The translations under genes were made by a program, and so were the position numbers. Under the pieces are notes generated by a model that searched no databases, was not told where the DNA came from, and saw only the letters and a program-made list of their open reading frames with translations. This document shows positions 1 through 9,915 of a stretch of 64,000 nt of DNA, one piece after another. The DNA is from Rhynchopus euleeides (taxonomy: Eukaryota > Euglenozoa > Diplonemea > Diplonemida > Diplonemidae). The stretch lies in contig OY723262.1 in assembly GCA_963210315.1 (NCBI GenBank), forward strand, positions 806,001 to 870,000. The letters are read 5' to 3'. Within the stretch, counting starts at the first letter, position 1; each line of letters opens with the position of its first letter.

Positions 1-604
1 AAACCCTGGACTATAGCACCCCCGCCACTTTGGGTATAACAGGCAGCTGCGTTGGCAATTAAATCCACAAAACAAAACTCTGGGGGAAGGGGAAAGGTGC
101 TTCGCTCATGGGCACAGAAGAAGCGTGCCTCTCTTGCTAACAACACTGCAGCACACTGTGTCGCACAGTTTGACAGCGAGCGATAATCACCATCTAGGTT
201 ATGCTGCCAACCTTTGCATGCCACTCCCTGCAGACCTCAGCCACAACACGGAGGTTCGTCTTCTTCTTGTTCGAAAGCGCTCTTCAAAGGACCTCACCCA
301 TCGTCCTGAGAGGACAGTGGCAGAGGGGGGAGTGGCGTGCAATGGTTATCCAGTTCATAATACCCGCACAGCCGAAAGGCTGGCTCTGCTGAAAACAACA
401 GGTATACTATAGGTGGGGCGAACTTGAGGTCGAGAAGAGAAAGAACATTCATGATGACAATCGTGTGGTGGAGAACATGCCTGTCAGGTGTGTTTTTAAT
501 CCCCGGTCTTCCCAGCCAAAAATCCCCGATTCATCCCCGCTTTTTTCCAGCCAAAAATGGTACCCAATGTCCCTCCTCCCCAGTGTGGGGCCCTTGGTCT
601 TGTA
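1..604. other. Gene-free stretch
   Basis: No reading frame here has a recognisable domain and no RNA gene is visible. The short open frames look like chance. A C-rich and T-rich part around 500-560 resembles the flank of the repeat that follows. Confidence 0.5.
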
Positions 605-725
605 CCAAATAATGGGTTCCTTCCACGGTTCCTCCCGCTCGCGCCATCCTCGGGTACTGGAGGAAAACCCCAAAAAAACGGCTTTCGGGACCGTTATTCC
701 GACGATACCCCCCGATATGCCAGCT
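605..725 (+). repeat. Dispersed repeat R, copy 1
   Basis: This segment is clearly similar to 4665-4776. Shared blocks include GGTTCCTTCC, CCCGCTCGCGCC and GGCTTTCGGGACC, ending in CCCCGATATGCCA here and CCCCTGATATGCCA there. In both places a GGGGGTCTGGGGGG run follows within about 100 bases, so R and the palindromic P module (see 1423) seem to travel as one composite repeat. No coding function is seen. Confidence 0.7.
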
Positions 726-1422
726 GAAACAGCCCAAGGAGTTGCTGCAGTTACTAGACGGGCAAACACACGCTCCACGGGGGGTCTGGGGGGGTTTTTT
801 TTTTGCGGCCTGTGTGGTTGTCTTCGTCGTTTTTCTTCTGCGACCGGACATCCCCTTCTGGAGACACCGATCTACACTATGAACCGCTAGCTGATGCTGG
901 AGCTTTCGGGAGCCTCTGCGAGTGGGTGGCCACGTTTTCTTTGGTGGACGCATCCAAAAGGAAATAAAGAAATAAAGAACCCGAAAAGAGGTCGAGGCAC
1001 CCGCTCCACACCAGCATCTTGGGGCTGGGGGTTCTCAGTTCACACAGGTGAGGATCAGTCCTCTGTGAGGCGCTTATCCTGAAGACGTTCCAGTTCCCCA
1101 GTCGGTCTCCAGAAACTCGGGCCGCGTCTGGCGCTGTATCGCCTCGGCGGGGCTGTCGTCCCTTACAGTCTTCTCTGTACGAGGTCATCCACAGGCTGCA
1201 CACCTGCCCCGCGGCTGTGTGGCAGTCTTCGCGGAGTGCAATGCGAAGGTCTGGCCTGACGTGGTGTGACTATTTAGACTCCAGGTGTCTCCACCCTTCC
1301 TGGTCTGGGGAGCCTCGGTACCCAAGCCGTTTTAGGTCATGCTCCGGACCACGGCCGTGCTAGACTCCTGGTGCAGGCACCCGTCATGGTCCGGGGACGG
1401 CCCCCCCAGGCAGTTTAACGTC
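726..1422. other. Gene-free stretch
   Basis: It holds a degenerate GGGGTCTGGGGGGG run at 779-797, the remains of a P-type module, followed by T-rich and ordinary sequence. No domain-bearing frame was found. Confidence 0.45.
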
Positions 1423-1740
1423 TTACCCAGGACTGTGAAGGGCATACCCGGGGTGGAGCCCCCAGCCGTCGGAGGCCACGGTAGTGAACATCTGTTCATT
1501 GTGGGCGTACAGATTCTGTGTGAGTTGGCTGCGTCCTCCTGAGGCTACCGGAGCTGTTGGATTCCTGACCTGACGGGAATCGAAGGACTTGGGTACGAGA
1601 TATCCGCCACAGGGGGGTCTGGGGGGCGGAGCCCCCCAGCCGCCGGAGGCCACGGTAGTGAACGTCTGGCTCTTGGCTGGAAAAAAAACCAGATTTTGGC
1701 TGGAAAAAAACCGGAAAAAGGGCGGATGCCAAAAATACTC
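1423..1740 (+). repeat. Paired palindromic P modules
   Basis: Two copies of the P module lie about 155 bp apart. The second holds the palindromic core TGGGGGGCGGAGCCCCCCA followed by GCCGCCGGAGGCCACGG and TAGTGAACGTCTG. The first has only the CGGAGGCCACGG part. The stretch between them (GGGCGTACAGATTCTGTG, GAGTTGGCTGCGTCCTC) recurs at 44.6 kb and, inverted, at 13.05 kb, so the pair is a mobile or dispersed unit of about 250-300 bp. The second copy is followed by two lysine-rich-looking GGCTGGAAAAAAA repeats. Confidence 0.8.
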
Positions 1741-1799
1741 ATCCTCATCCCCCACTAGAAATACGCCTGATGCCTGTTACAAAAAAAATATACTACTTT

Positions 1800-2115
1800 G
1801 AGAACTGTTATCCTGGGCGAATCAAGAGTGGCAGGAGCCATTCTTTGAAAATCAGTTTCAAAAGCAGAGTTGTGACACCTGGTGGGGAGCGGCCAGGCGC
1901 ACAATTTGACAACAGCAAAGCCTCCGTGGGAGGCACCTTGGTCTTGGGTACGACCGAAGGTGCCTGGGACAGCCTCCCCCCGACACTGTCTGGGACAGAA
2001 CGAGACACCTAAAGGAAGAGCAAGACGTGACGAGAGGCCTGGCCGCCGGGCGGCCAGGCGAACAAGATACAATTCCCCCTCCCGATGCACTGGGCTTGCC
2101 CCGGTTGCTGAACAC
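1800..2115 (+). repeat. Possible LINE 3'-end remnant
   Basis: The end of this stretch (a GC hairpin, CGGCCAGGCGAACA, then AGATACAATTCCCCC) resembles the tail of the LINE at 9.85-9.93 kb, which also has AAGAGGAAGAGGCGACGT then CGGCCAGGAGAACACGA. It may be a 5'-truncated LINE copy. The similarity is short, so this is tentative. Confidence 0.3.
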
Positions 2116-3600
2116 AGTCTAAGAACCATTCATTTATCAGAAATGTCTAGCTTCGGCGATGTCTACGTTTTCATAGGTTCGCACAGCTGGGCACGCCCGC
2201 CCGTGTGCAAAACCAATACGCAGATGAAAATGACACTTCAGTTGTCCCTCTGGCCTGTGTTTCACGTGGTGTGGTTGGCACTTCCGCAGCACGTATCCAA
2301 ACCCTCTCGCGTGACGAAGATGGCAGTATGCAGATCACGGGTATCAGAGCGGAATAGTCTGTTCCGCGCGAAAATCGTGTGCGTAAAAAAAAAATACACC
2401 CACGACCAGCAATGAAGCTATGATGTATCATCAGTCTCACGCTCAGGGAGAATGTGCTGTCGCTGAGCGCTCTGTATTTCCCGTCTTGAGTTTTTCCACG
2501 CCTGTTTCTTTTGCTGCAAAAAAAATTGTATCCATCAGCGCGGGGCTAAGCAGGAGGGGTGGGGCTGTACAAACTCGAGACCCGTCTGTGGTTACAGTAG
2601 CCAACCATAGCATATATTCATTGCATCCCGCTGCACGTGGGCCACAGAACTCAGAGAAGGCAGCGCAGGAAGCTGCCGGACTGTGGAGAGAAGCGATGCA
2701 CGGCTGTACTCGGAAGCCTTGAGGAAAGTGCCACGTGCCGAATTCAATACGTGTGAGTTCGCACCGTCACCCGCCATCAGCAGAAGACTTGGCGGTGTGG
2801 TGTTTGTACGAACGGTGCATGTGGTGCCCAAATCTGCCACGACTTTTCCTTTGTTGGCACGAAAAAAGCTAGCTGTTTTTACAAAAGATAGCAAAAAAAA
2901 GATGAAAAAGCCGTTGCTTGTGTCACCAAATCCGGGAGAAAAAAACACCGGACCATTGGGGAGGGGAGGGGGTCACACATACAGAAATCACGCACCCACG
3001 GCAAGCGCATTCAGAGAAACACCTTCCAACAGCCCACTGTAAACCGGGTGTTCCACCGCTCCGTGGTACCAAGCCCCTCCAACAGGACAACCTGCAGGAC
3101 GGCCCGAGGATCTCCCACTTCGCAAGACAAATGGGTTGCTCAAGCTATTCAAGTAGAGGCACCAAAGCACCTGCATGGGGCTTTCGCCGGGCGACATGGG
3201 AAAACAGGTGTTCCACAGCAATGCCATGCGCATGCCCAAATGAAGGTTCAAGGGGGCGAGGCCGTCTTACACACACACGGTAATACTGATGATTATATTT
3301 GGAATCAGACGACCTACCCCCTGACAAAATATGCATTCTCTGTTTGTCTCGTGTGGATGCGCAGAGCCGACACCGATGTGATGCGGTCACCACACAGCTG
3401 GGAGACACACCCCACTGAACCCAGAGGGCCTGAAAAGAAACAGGCGCCTCCGATCACAAAGAATGCGGCGCCAGCAATCCGATTTCACCCCCCCTCCCCC
3501 ACTAAAGCAAACACATAAGCCGCTGTCTTACAAAATAGCGACACACCAACACAGTATGATTGGGAGGAATACGCAGAGAAAAAAGAGAGATGACGGCGTA
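2116..3600. other. Gene-free stretch
   Basis: Short open frames on both strands, none longer than about 156 codons and none with a recognisable motif. No RNA gene was recognised. Composition is ordinary until G runs begin near 3600. Confidence 0.45.
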
Positions 3601-4285
3601 ACGCCGATACGTGGGTCACGGGGAGAGGGGTGGCGGTGGCGGGTGGGGATGGTGGGGGGGGAGAGGGAATCTGTGACGAATGTGCATCCTTTTTGTAGGA
3701 CACGGGGAGAGTGGGGGGTGGGGGGGGTGGGGTAAAGAGTAGAATGTAGAGGGGGCGTGCGATATGGATCCTGCCGTTTCGCCACGCTGCAGGCCTGTCG
3801 CTAACTTTTCGACTTTGGAGATTTGGTGGGTTGACGCTCCTGTTTTGGGGGGGGGATCAGGGGGGAAAACACTAGGGGTCAATTTTTCTCGTATCCGTCA
3901 GGTGGACCACCGGGTGGGGAGAGATCCGGTGTGAGGCACTTGGGTCCGTCCAGGTGGGCAGGGGGAACCTGGGGGCGGGGGGCCTCAAAACCCGTCTACC
4001 AGTGCCGCTTCTAATCTCGTCGGTCTTGTCCCAACCACCACCAGCCAGCCCAGAACGCCCTGACGCTGCGACCTCGTCGATTTTTCCGTTTCGCCCATCC
4101 GCCCAACTCCGCCAACCCAACCAGCCCTACCCTTTCTCCCAGTCAGGGCGGTACTCACACGAGCGGCAAAGCGCTGGGGGAGGGGGGGGGGGGGGACATC
4201 AATAGGGGAGGGGAGGGGAGGGGAGGGGAGGGGAGGGGAGGGGAGGGGGGAGGAAGGGAGGGGAGGAAGGGGGGGGGGACGCTGC
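3601..4285 (+). repeat. G-rich low-complexity tract with (GGGGA)n
   Basis: The plus strand carries long purine tracts. GGTGGGGATGGTGGGGGGGAG-type sequence runs from about 3620 to 3735, poly-G from 3847, and an almost perfect GGGGA pentamer array from about 4204 to 4250 passes into GGGAGGAAGGG to 4280. It can form G-quadruplexes or triplexes. No gene is present. Confidence 0.85.
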
Positions 4286-4664
4286 TCCGCCTACTCGCCC
4301 CGCTCCACCTCCGTCTGCAGCTTGCGCATGTAGACGCGCAGGCTGACCCCCGGCTCCCTCGTCTGGTTCCCGGGCTCGGCCTGCGCGCCCCCTTGCAGGA
4401 TGCGCGCCTGCAGCCACTCCGCCGCTACGTCACCTGCCACCCTGGGCGAGAGGGGGCAAAGGCCATAGCTGGGGTGGAAGCAGTGCCTCCACGCCTCGAC
4501 GGTGCGGGGGATGGCTCCTCCCATCGAGACGCAGGGGGCCATGCCGCGGGCCCGCGCTACCACCCCCTCGGCCCAGACACACATTTTTCTCGCGCGCGCT
4601 TCGCGCGCGCTCGTGTTGTTGCCAAATTTTCCCACCGGTGGACCACTAGGTGGGCACGGTGTGA
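4286..4664. other. Gene-free stretch with GC hairpin
   Basis: Open frames on both strands reflect high GC rather than a recognisable protein. At 4585-4613, TTTTTCTCGCGCGCGC, a TTCG loop and GCGCGCGCTCG form a strong hairpin. The same T-run plus TTCG hairpin recurs at 42357-42393, so it belongs to a dispersed repeat rather than being a local terminator. Confidence 0.5.
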
Positions 4665-4880
4665 GGCGCTGGGTTCCTTCCGTGGTTCCTCTCCCGCTCG
4701 CGCCGTCGGGTGCCGGAGGAAACCAAAAAATGGCTTTCGGGACCATGATTTCGACGCTGCCCCCTGATATGCCACGGCCGTCAAAGCGCAAGGACTTGGT
4801 TACGAGACGGGCACGCGAGATCGGGGGTCTGGGGGGCAGAGCCCCCCAGCCGCCGGAGGCCATGGTAGTGAGCATCTGTT
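4665..4880 (+). repeat. Repeat R copy 2 followed by P module
   Basis: 4665-4776 matches repeat R of 605-725. It is followed at about 4824-4878 by a P module with core GGGGGGCAGAGCCCCCC and CCGGAGGCCATGGTAGTGAGCATCTG. This is the only P copy without a clear partner within 200 bp, although the 779-797 relic behind R copy 1 suggests R plus P is the ancestral arrangement. Confidence 0.75.
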
Positions 4881-4904
4881 CCTGCAAACCCATACTCTCT
4901 TCGA

Positions 4905-5140
4905 CGTCGACCCAGTGAAAGTGGGTTGACGCTTGGTCGACGCTTGGTGAGCGTCGACCCAGTGTAATAAATGGGTTGACGCTTGGTCCAGGCTTGAATG
5001 GCAACCCAGTTCCACTGGGTCGACGCTCCAAGCCTCGACCAAGCGTCAACCCAGTCCACTGGGTCGACGCTGGGTCGACGCTTTTTTATGGGGGGGAAAA
5101 CCCAAAATCACTGGGTCGACGGTCGACGCTTAGCGACATG
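4905..5140 (+). repeat. GTCGAC-rich minisatellite
   Basis: Short imperfect repeats of the type ACTGGGTCGACGCTT occur in both orientations (also AAGCGTCGACCCAGT). They end in TTTTTTATGGGGGGGAAAAC, then CACTGGGTCGACGGTCGACG and TTAGCGACATGCCTGG. The terminal part recurs inverted at 27307-27405 (CATGTCGCTAAGCGTCG, CCCCCCATAAAAAAGCG), inside element J of the translocator intron, so this is a piece of a mobile family. Confidence 0.75.
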
Positions 5141-5409
5141 CCTGGCCACGCTGCATCACTGGCTCGGGGGGGGGGCGGGGGGTGGGGAGTGAATGACGGG
5201 CAACACTTGAGAGAGAGAATGAGAGAGAGAGGAACGGTATATTGAAGGCCATCCGCTACCAAGTCACAGCTCGCAGCCAGCGAGGGGAAGTGGGGCTGTT
5301 GCTGAATCCTTATCTGGTTGGCGAGGGCCCCCCCTTTGAAGGCAAATTTTTCAACCTCCATCCTTTTTTTCTTGCACTGTTCAGGGACACGTTCAGACCC
5401 CCCCCCCCC
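5141..5409. other. Short gene-free spacer
   Basis: A GA microsatellite lies at about 5208-5232 and a poly-C run at 5398-5409 directly before the TA that bounds element S. No gene was found. Confidence 0.5.
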
Positions 5410-6155
5410 TAGGCATAGACCCCGATAAGAGGGGGTCGGGGGTCGGGGGGGTCAGGGGTCGGGGGTCGGGAGGGGGTCCGAGGGGGTCGCCTTGAGGAAT
5501 TTGCCTGAATGGGGGCCACCAATAAGGGGTGTTCATAGGCACCCCATGGCCAAAATGACCCCACTGCGATCCGCACAAACTCCAAACATTCAAAAGAACG
5601 GGTTTTTGAAAAATCCGAGGGGGGGGGGTCGGGGAGGGTGCCGCTGGGTGGGTGAGTAGGGTGGCATGGTGTGTGCCTCCCAGGCATCTCCTCCCATGAA
5701 TATCCCTGGACCAGACCCACATTTCATGAGTGAAGCTTGGTACTTCTATCCACGAAATGACCCCACTACGATCCGCAGAAGTCCCAAATATTCAAAAGGA
5801 CGGGGTTTTGCAAACCCTGTGTGGGGGGGTCGGAGGGGGTCGGGAGGGGGGCCGACCCCTCATACTCCGACCCCCGAGTTTGCAACCCCCCATTTTCCGA
5901 CCCCTGAGAAATAGTGCAAAAGTTCCGACCCCCAAGTTTCAGACCCCCTTCCGACCCCTCCGACCCCCCCGTATTCCGACCCCCGAGAACAATGGGGGGT
6001 CGGGGACCCCCTCTGACCCCCATATCCGACCCCTCGATCCCGACCCCCGGGTTTCCGACCCCCATTCTCGATGGACCACCTCCGCATTTCAGGGGTGTTG
6101 TGTGGCACCTACACCAACAAAGTGACCCCACTACGATCCACACGGAGCCCGAACA

Positions 6156-9100
6156 ATGCAACAGAGGGAGAAACCCCGCGTTTCCTCGGGAAAAACCGCC
6201 GGGGAGGGGGTGGGGGAAGGTGGGAAGGGCGGCATGCCGAACTACAGCAAGGATGGCCAACAATGCGATCACTGCAAACAAGGCATGGGACACAAGAGGG
6301 GAAAAAAAAACTCCAAGTCCTCGCCGGACATTGTCTTCGCCCACTACGAGCTGGGGGAGGTCACCTGGAATACCCTAGACCAGTGGCAGTCCGATCACTT
6401 CGCCATACAATACACCGTCCCCTTTGCACGAACGCCAGCTGCAGCCACACACCCGGCAGCTAAAGCCCGCCAACTATGGAACTGGGCAGCGGCAGACTGG
6501 CCCGCATTCACTGAGGAGCTGGAACGGCTGTCACGCAAAGTGACGAAGTGGAATGACCCGAAGGAATCCTTCCACAAGTGGCTGGGACTGGTACGCACGG
6601 TCGCAGCCAAACACATCCCGACGAAGCGAAGCTCTCGCCCCCGCAAGCGGTGGTTCACAAGCAAGGTGAAACGTGCGATACGGGCGCGGAACGAGGAATC
6701 GCGCAGACACGCCCAGACCGCACACCTGTCCCAGGACGACTACGACAAGCTGGACAAGCTGACCACCGACGCCACCAACGCCGTCCTCGAAGCAAAGCGC
6801 ACAACCTGGGAAACCAGGTGCCAGGCCGCGAGCACCAGCAGCGACCTCGGCGCCACCTTCCGGCTTGTGCGAGAACTCGACGGCCGCAAAATCCAACAGG
6901 CTGCCTTCCCACTTGTCGACGGAGGGGTCCTGGTGACCGACCCCAAAGCTAAGGCGGACCTCCTCTGCAGCCACTACGCCAAGATCAGCGAAGGAAGCGA
7001 CCAACAGCCACAAGCAGCACACACCCCGCAGCATGCGAATGACCAGACACCCCCCGAGCTCTCAGCTGCCGAAGACGACTTCTCCAAAGAGGAGCTGAAC
7101 GCGGCTCTATCCGAACTGCAGGAGCGGAAATCCCCAGGGCCTGACGACCTCAACAACGAGCTGCTGATGCATCTGGGCCCCCAGGCACGGCAGGGACTCC
7201 TGCATGTGCTCAACCTGTCGTGGAACAGCGGCATCCTCCCCGACGCGTGGACACGAGCAGTCATCATCCCGATCCTGAAACCGGGGAAGCCAGCAACGGC
7301 AGCGTCCTCGTACCGACCAATCGCGCTCACCAGCACAGCGTGCAAGGTGCTAGAAAAAATGGTGAAGAGGCGCATGGAGCAGCTCATGCTCGACGACGCC
7401 TACCCACAGGTGGAGGGGCACTGCGCGAACCAGGCAGGGTTCCAGCGGCTGAGATCGACAACCGACCAACTAGCCTACATCACCCAAACAGCGACGGACG
7501 CCCTCTCCTCCGGAAAGGCAGCTGTCACCCTGTACTTCGACCTCGAGAAAGCCTTCGACAAGGTCAGCAAGCACGCAGTCATCAACAGTGTCAGACGGAA
7601 GGGCTTCCCCCCGAAATTCACCAGATGGCTACACAACTACCTCAGCAACCGCCGAGCCGCCGCACAGGTGCACGGGGTAAGAAGCGACTACTACGACTTC
7701 AACAACGGGGTCCCGCAGGGAACAGTGCTCTCGCCCCTGCTCTTCAACTGCGTGATGGACGATGTATCTCGAGCCATCACCGCCTCCCCTAACATCCACC
7801 CAGCGGTGTTCGCAGATGACATCGCAGTACTCGTCGTCGGGGACAACTACACTGAAGCCCTAAGCACCGCACAGGGCGTCATATCCACACTCGCCGCCGA
7901 AATCCCACTCCACGGGCTGCAGCTCTCCCCCAGTAAATGCTGCTACACGCTGATGGGAACGACGCCCGCAGCGTTGGGCGAGCACAGACGCATGGAGCTC
8001 CCAGACGGCACCCCCCTCCAGCACGAATCGACAGCGAAGTACCTCGGGGTCTACATCGATGCCTGCCACACGATGACAGACCACGTCGACCACGTCGTGA
8101 CCACCTGCATGCGACGCCTGAGCATTCTGCGTATGTTGGCAGGCACTGACTGGGGCTCAAGTGGAGACACGCTGCGCCAGGCCTACCTGACATATGTCTA
8201 CCCCATCCTGATGTACGCCGCCAGCGTCTACACCCCTGGCCTGTCCACGAAGAACCTCAAACGCCTGCGAGATGTCCACCGCATGGCAGCCCTGATCATC
8301 ACGGGCTGTATGAAGAACACCAGCACGGCAAAGCTCCTCTGGGAATCACACCTGCGAGACCTCGACCTCGACTTCAAGGTCGCGGTGTGCACAGACCACG
8401 AACGCTTCCGCCGCGTGCCCCACTCCCCAGGATACCGGGCGCAACTAAACACCGGGAACACGGGAGGCAGCTGGCTACATCAGGCACGGAGTCTGGTGAA
8501 ATCCTCGAAGGTCGACGGGCGCACCCCCCTGCTGGCCCCCCTGCATGCAGCACACCCCATCCCCCCCTGGGAATGGAACCTGGTGCTGCCACGAGTACAC
8601 ATCCTGGCGACGCTGCCGGGGCTCACCGCCCCAAAGGCCGCCACCCCGAAAGACACCCTCCGGGACCTGGCAGAGCAGACCATCCAGGCCCTCCCGACAT
8701 GCGCCTGGCATGTGTACACCGACGGGTCAGTCTCCAACTCCACATCGCGGCAACAGCAGGGCGGCGCAGGAGCAGCGGTGTACAGCATGCCGGAGGGCCG
8801 CCTCAGGAAAAAGCTCGCCTGGCCGGCAGGACTCCGCTGCATCAGCTACCAGGCGGAGCTGGTGGCCATCAGAGAATCCCTCGCTCACCTATGCACCCTG
8901 GTATCCCCAGGCGAAACGATCGCCATCCTCACAGACTCGCAGAGCGCACTGAACGCGCTGCTGAGCGGCCCGCAGCGAGCGAGAGGATCCACCGAATGGG
9001 ACATCTGGAGGTGGTTGAACGAGCTCGCCCAAACCCACGATGTCACCACCCACCTCCGCTACATCCCGTCACACGTTGGGGTAGCAGGGAACGAACTCGC

Positions 9101-9599
9101 TGACAAACAGGCGCAAATCGGTGCCTTCCGGCCGCAGATGGAACCGGTTAGCCTCGCGTCGGCTCGTGTCGTCCTCCGCCGACACATCTACAACGACGCA
9201 ACGGTGCCCCGCACGGACAGCGTGTACGCGTACCGTTCGGGAATCGGGGAGACGCGACTGCAACGCCCCGACCTCCGCATGGAGGGACTCACCCGCTTAG
9301 GGGAAACCACCATCCGCCGACTCCGGGCCGACCACCACCGCCTGGTCTACGACCATGACATCCCGGGCACGGCACAACCACCTTGCCAACCCTGCCTGAA
9401 GCATGCGCCGGGCCACCCCCCGCCTGGGGTCTCACTGAAGCACCTCTTCTTCGGCTGCCCCGCGACAGCGTCGGCCCGACACCACCTCACAGCCACAAAC
9501 GTGCACAACCTGCTGTTGCACAACTGCAAGGAGGCGCTGCGCTACCTGGCCGAGGCAGGGGTAACGGAGCACGGCGAGAAGGACTACCTGAACGCGTGA
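6156..9599 (+). CDS. LINE ORF2: endonuclease remnant, reverse transcriptase, RNase H
   Basis: The frame is 1147 codons from the first ATG, but about the first 50 residues come from flanking DNA. Residues ~52-85 end with SDHFAI, the last motif of an AP-type endonuclease, so most of the nuclease is absent. The reverse transcriptase spans about 330-620, with SYRPIAL (~385), a YFDLEKAFD motif and the catalytic FADD box (~550). An RNase H domain follows at about 848-990, with YTDGS, the AELVAI glutamate, TDSQSA and a GNELAD ending. A C-x2-C ... H-x5-C cluster near 1079-1110 is the usual C-terminal zinc motif of this group. The coding part from 6300 on is unbroken and GC-rich at third positions, suggesting a young insertion. 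It cannot retrotranspose by itself because the endonuclease is truncated. Confidence 0.93.
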   Translation: MQQREKPRVSSGKTAGEGVGEGGKGGMPNYSKDGQQCDHCKQGMGHKRGKKNSKSSPDIVFAHYELGEVTWNTLDQWQSDHFAIQYTVPFARTPAAATHPAAKARQLWNWAAADWPAFTEELERLSRKVTKWNDPKESFHKWLGLVRTVAAKHIPTKRSSRPRKRWFTSKVKRAIRARNEESRRHAQTAHLSQDDYDKLDKLTTDATNAVLEAKRTTWETRCQAASTSSDLGATFRLVRELDGRKIQQAAFPLVDGGVLVTDPKAKADLLCSHYAKISEGSDQQPQAAHTPQHANDQTPPELSAAEDDFSKEELNAALSELQERKSPGPDDLNNELLMHLGPQARQGLLHVLNLSWNSGILPDAWTRAVIIPILKPGKPATAASSYRPIALTSTACKVLEKMVKRRMEQLMLDDAYPQVEGHCANQAGFQRLRSTTDQLAYITQTATDALSSGKAAVTLYFDLEKAFDKVSKHAVINSVRRKGFPPKFTRWLHNYLSNRRAAAQVHGVRSDYYDFNNGVPQGTVLSPLLFNCVMDDVSRAITASPNIHPAVFADDIAVLVVGDNYTEALSTAQGVISTLAAEIPLHGLQLSPSKCCYTLMGTTPAALGEHRRMELPDGTPLQHESTAKYLGVYIDACHTMTDHVDHVVTTCMRRLSILRMLAGTDWGSSGDTLRQAYLTYVYPILMYAASVYTPGLSTKNLKRLRDVHRMAALIITGCMKNTSTAKLLWESHLRDLDLDFKVAVCTDHERFRRVPHSPGYRAQLNTGNTGGSWLHQARSLVKSSKVDGRTPLLAPLHAAHPIPPWEWNLVLPRVHILATLPGLTAPKAATPKDTLRDLAEQTIQALPTCAWHVYTDGSVSNSTSRQQQGGAGAAVYSMPEGRLRKKLAWPAGLRCISYQAELVAIRESLAHLCTLVSPGETIAILTDSQSALNALLSGPQRARGSTEWDIWRWLNELAQTHDVTTHLRYIPSHVGVAGNELADKQAQIGAFRPQMEPVSLASARVVLRRHIYNDATVPRTDSVYAYRSGIGETRLQRPDLRMEGLTRLGETTIRRLRADHHRLVYDHDIPGTAQPPCQPCLKHAPGHPPPGVSLKHLFFGCPATASARHHLTATNVHNLLLHNCKEALRYLAEAGVTEHGEKDYLNA

Positions 9600-9915
9600 A
9601 CCAAATAACATCATCAGAGAACAAGGGCTTCGGCCCGACCTCCCAGCACCCCCCCCCCCCATCCCAGCCCCACGTCACTTTCCACAGGCCGCCAGGCGCG
9701 TCAGCGTCGGCGACCGCCCGCCCCCAGTCTGAGAGGCATCAGCCGAATCTCGGTGGAGGCGGGCACAAAACAAAAGAGAGAGTCGTCACTGTGCATATCA
9801 GCACGGTCCCGCCCTCTGTGCCAGACCAACACACCACCAAAGGAAAAGAGGAAGAGGCGACGTAAGGCAATGCCTCCGTGCGGCCAGGAGAACACGAAAT
9901 AGCGACCCCCTCTAC
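6300..9915 (+). mobile_element. Non-LTR retrotransposon (LINE) with RNase H, 5'-truncated
   Basis: Retroelement sequence starts near the GGGGAAAAAAAAACTCC run at about 6300, already inside the endonuclease domain, so the 5' half is missing. It runs through one long ORF to a TGA at 9597-9599, then about 300 bp of 3' UTR with a GC hairpin and CGGCCAGGAGAACACG. There is no clear poly-A tail and no certain target duplication. Reverse transcriptase plus RNase H in one ORF fits the I/Ingi-type group of LINEs. The 3' end is approximate. Confidence 0.9.
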
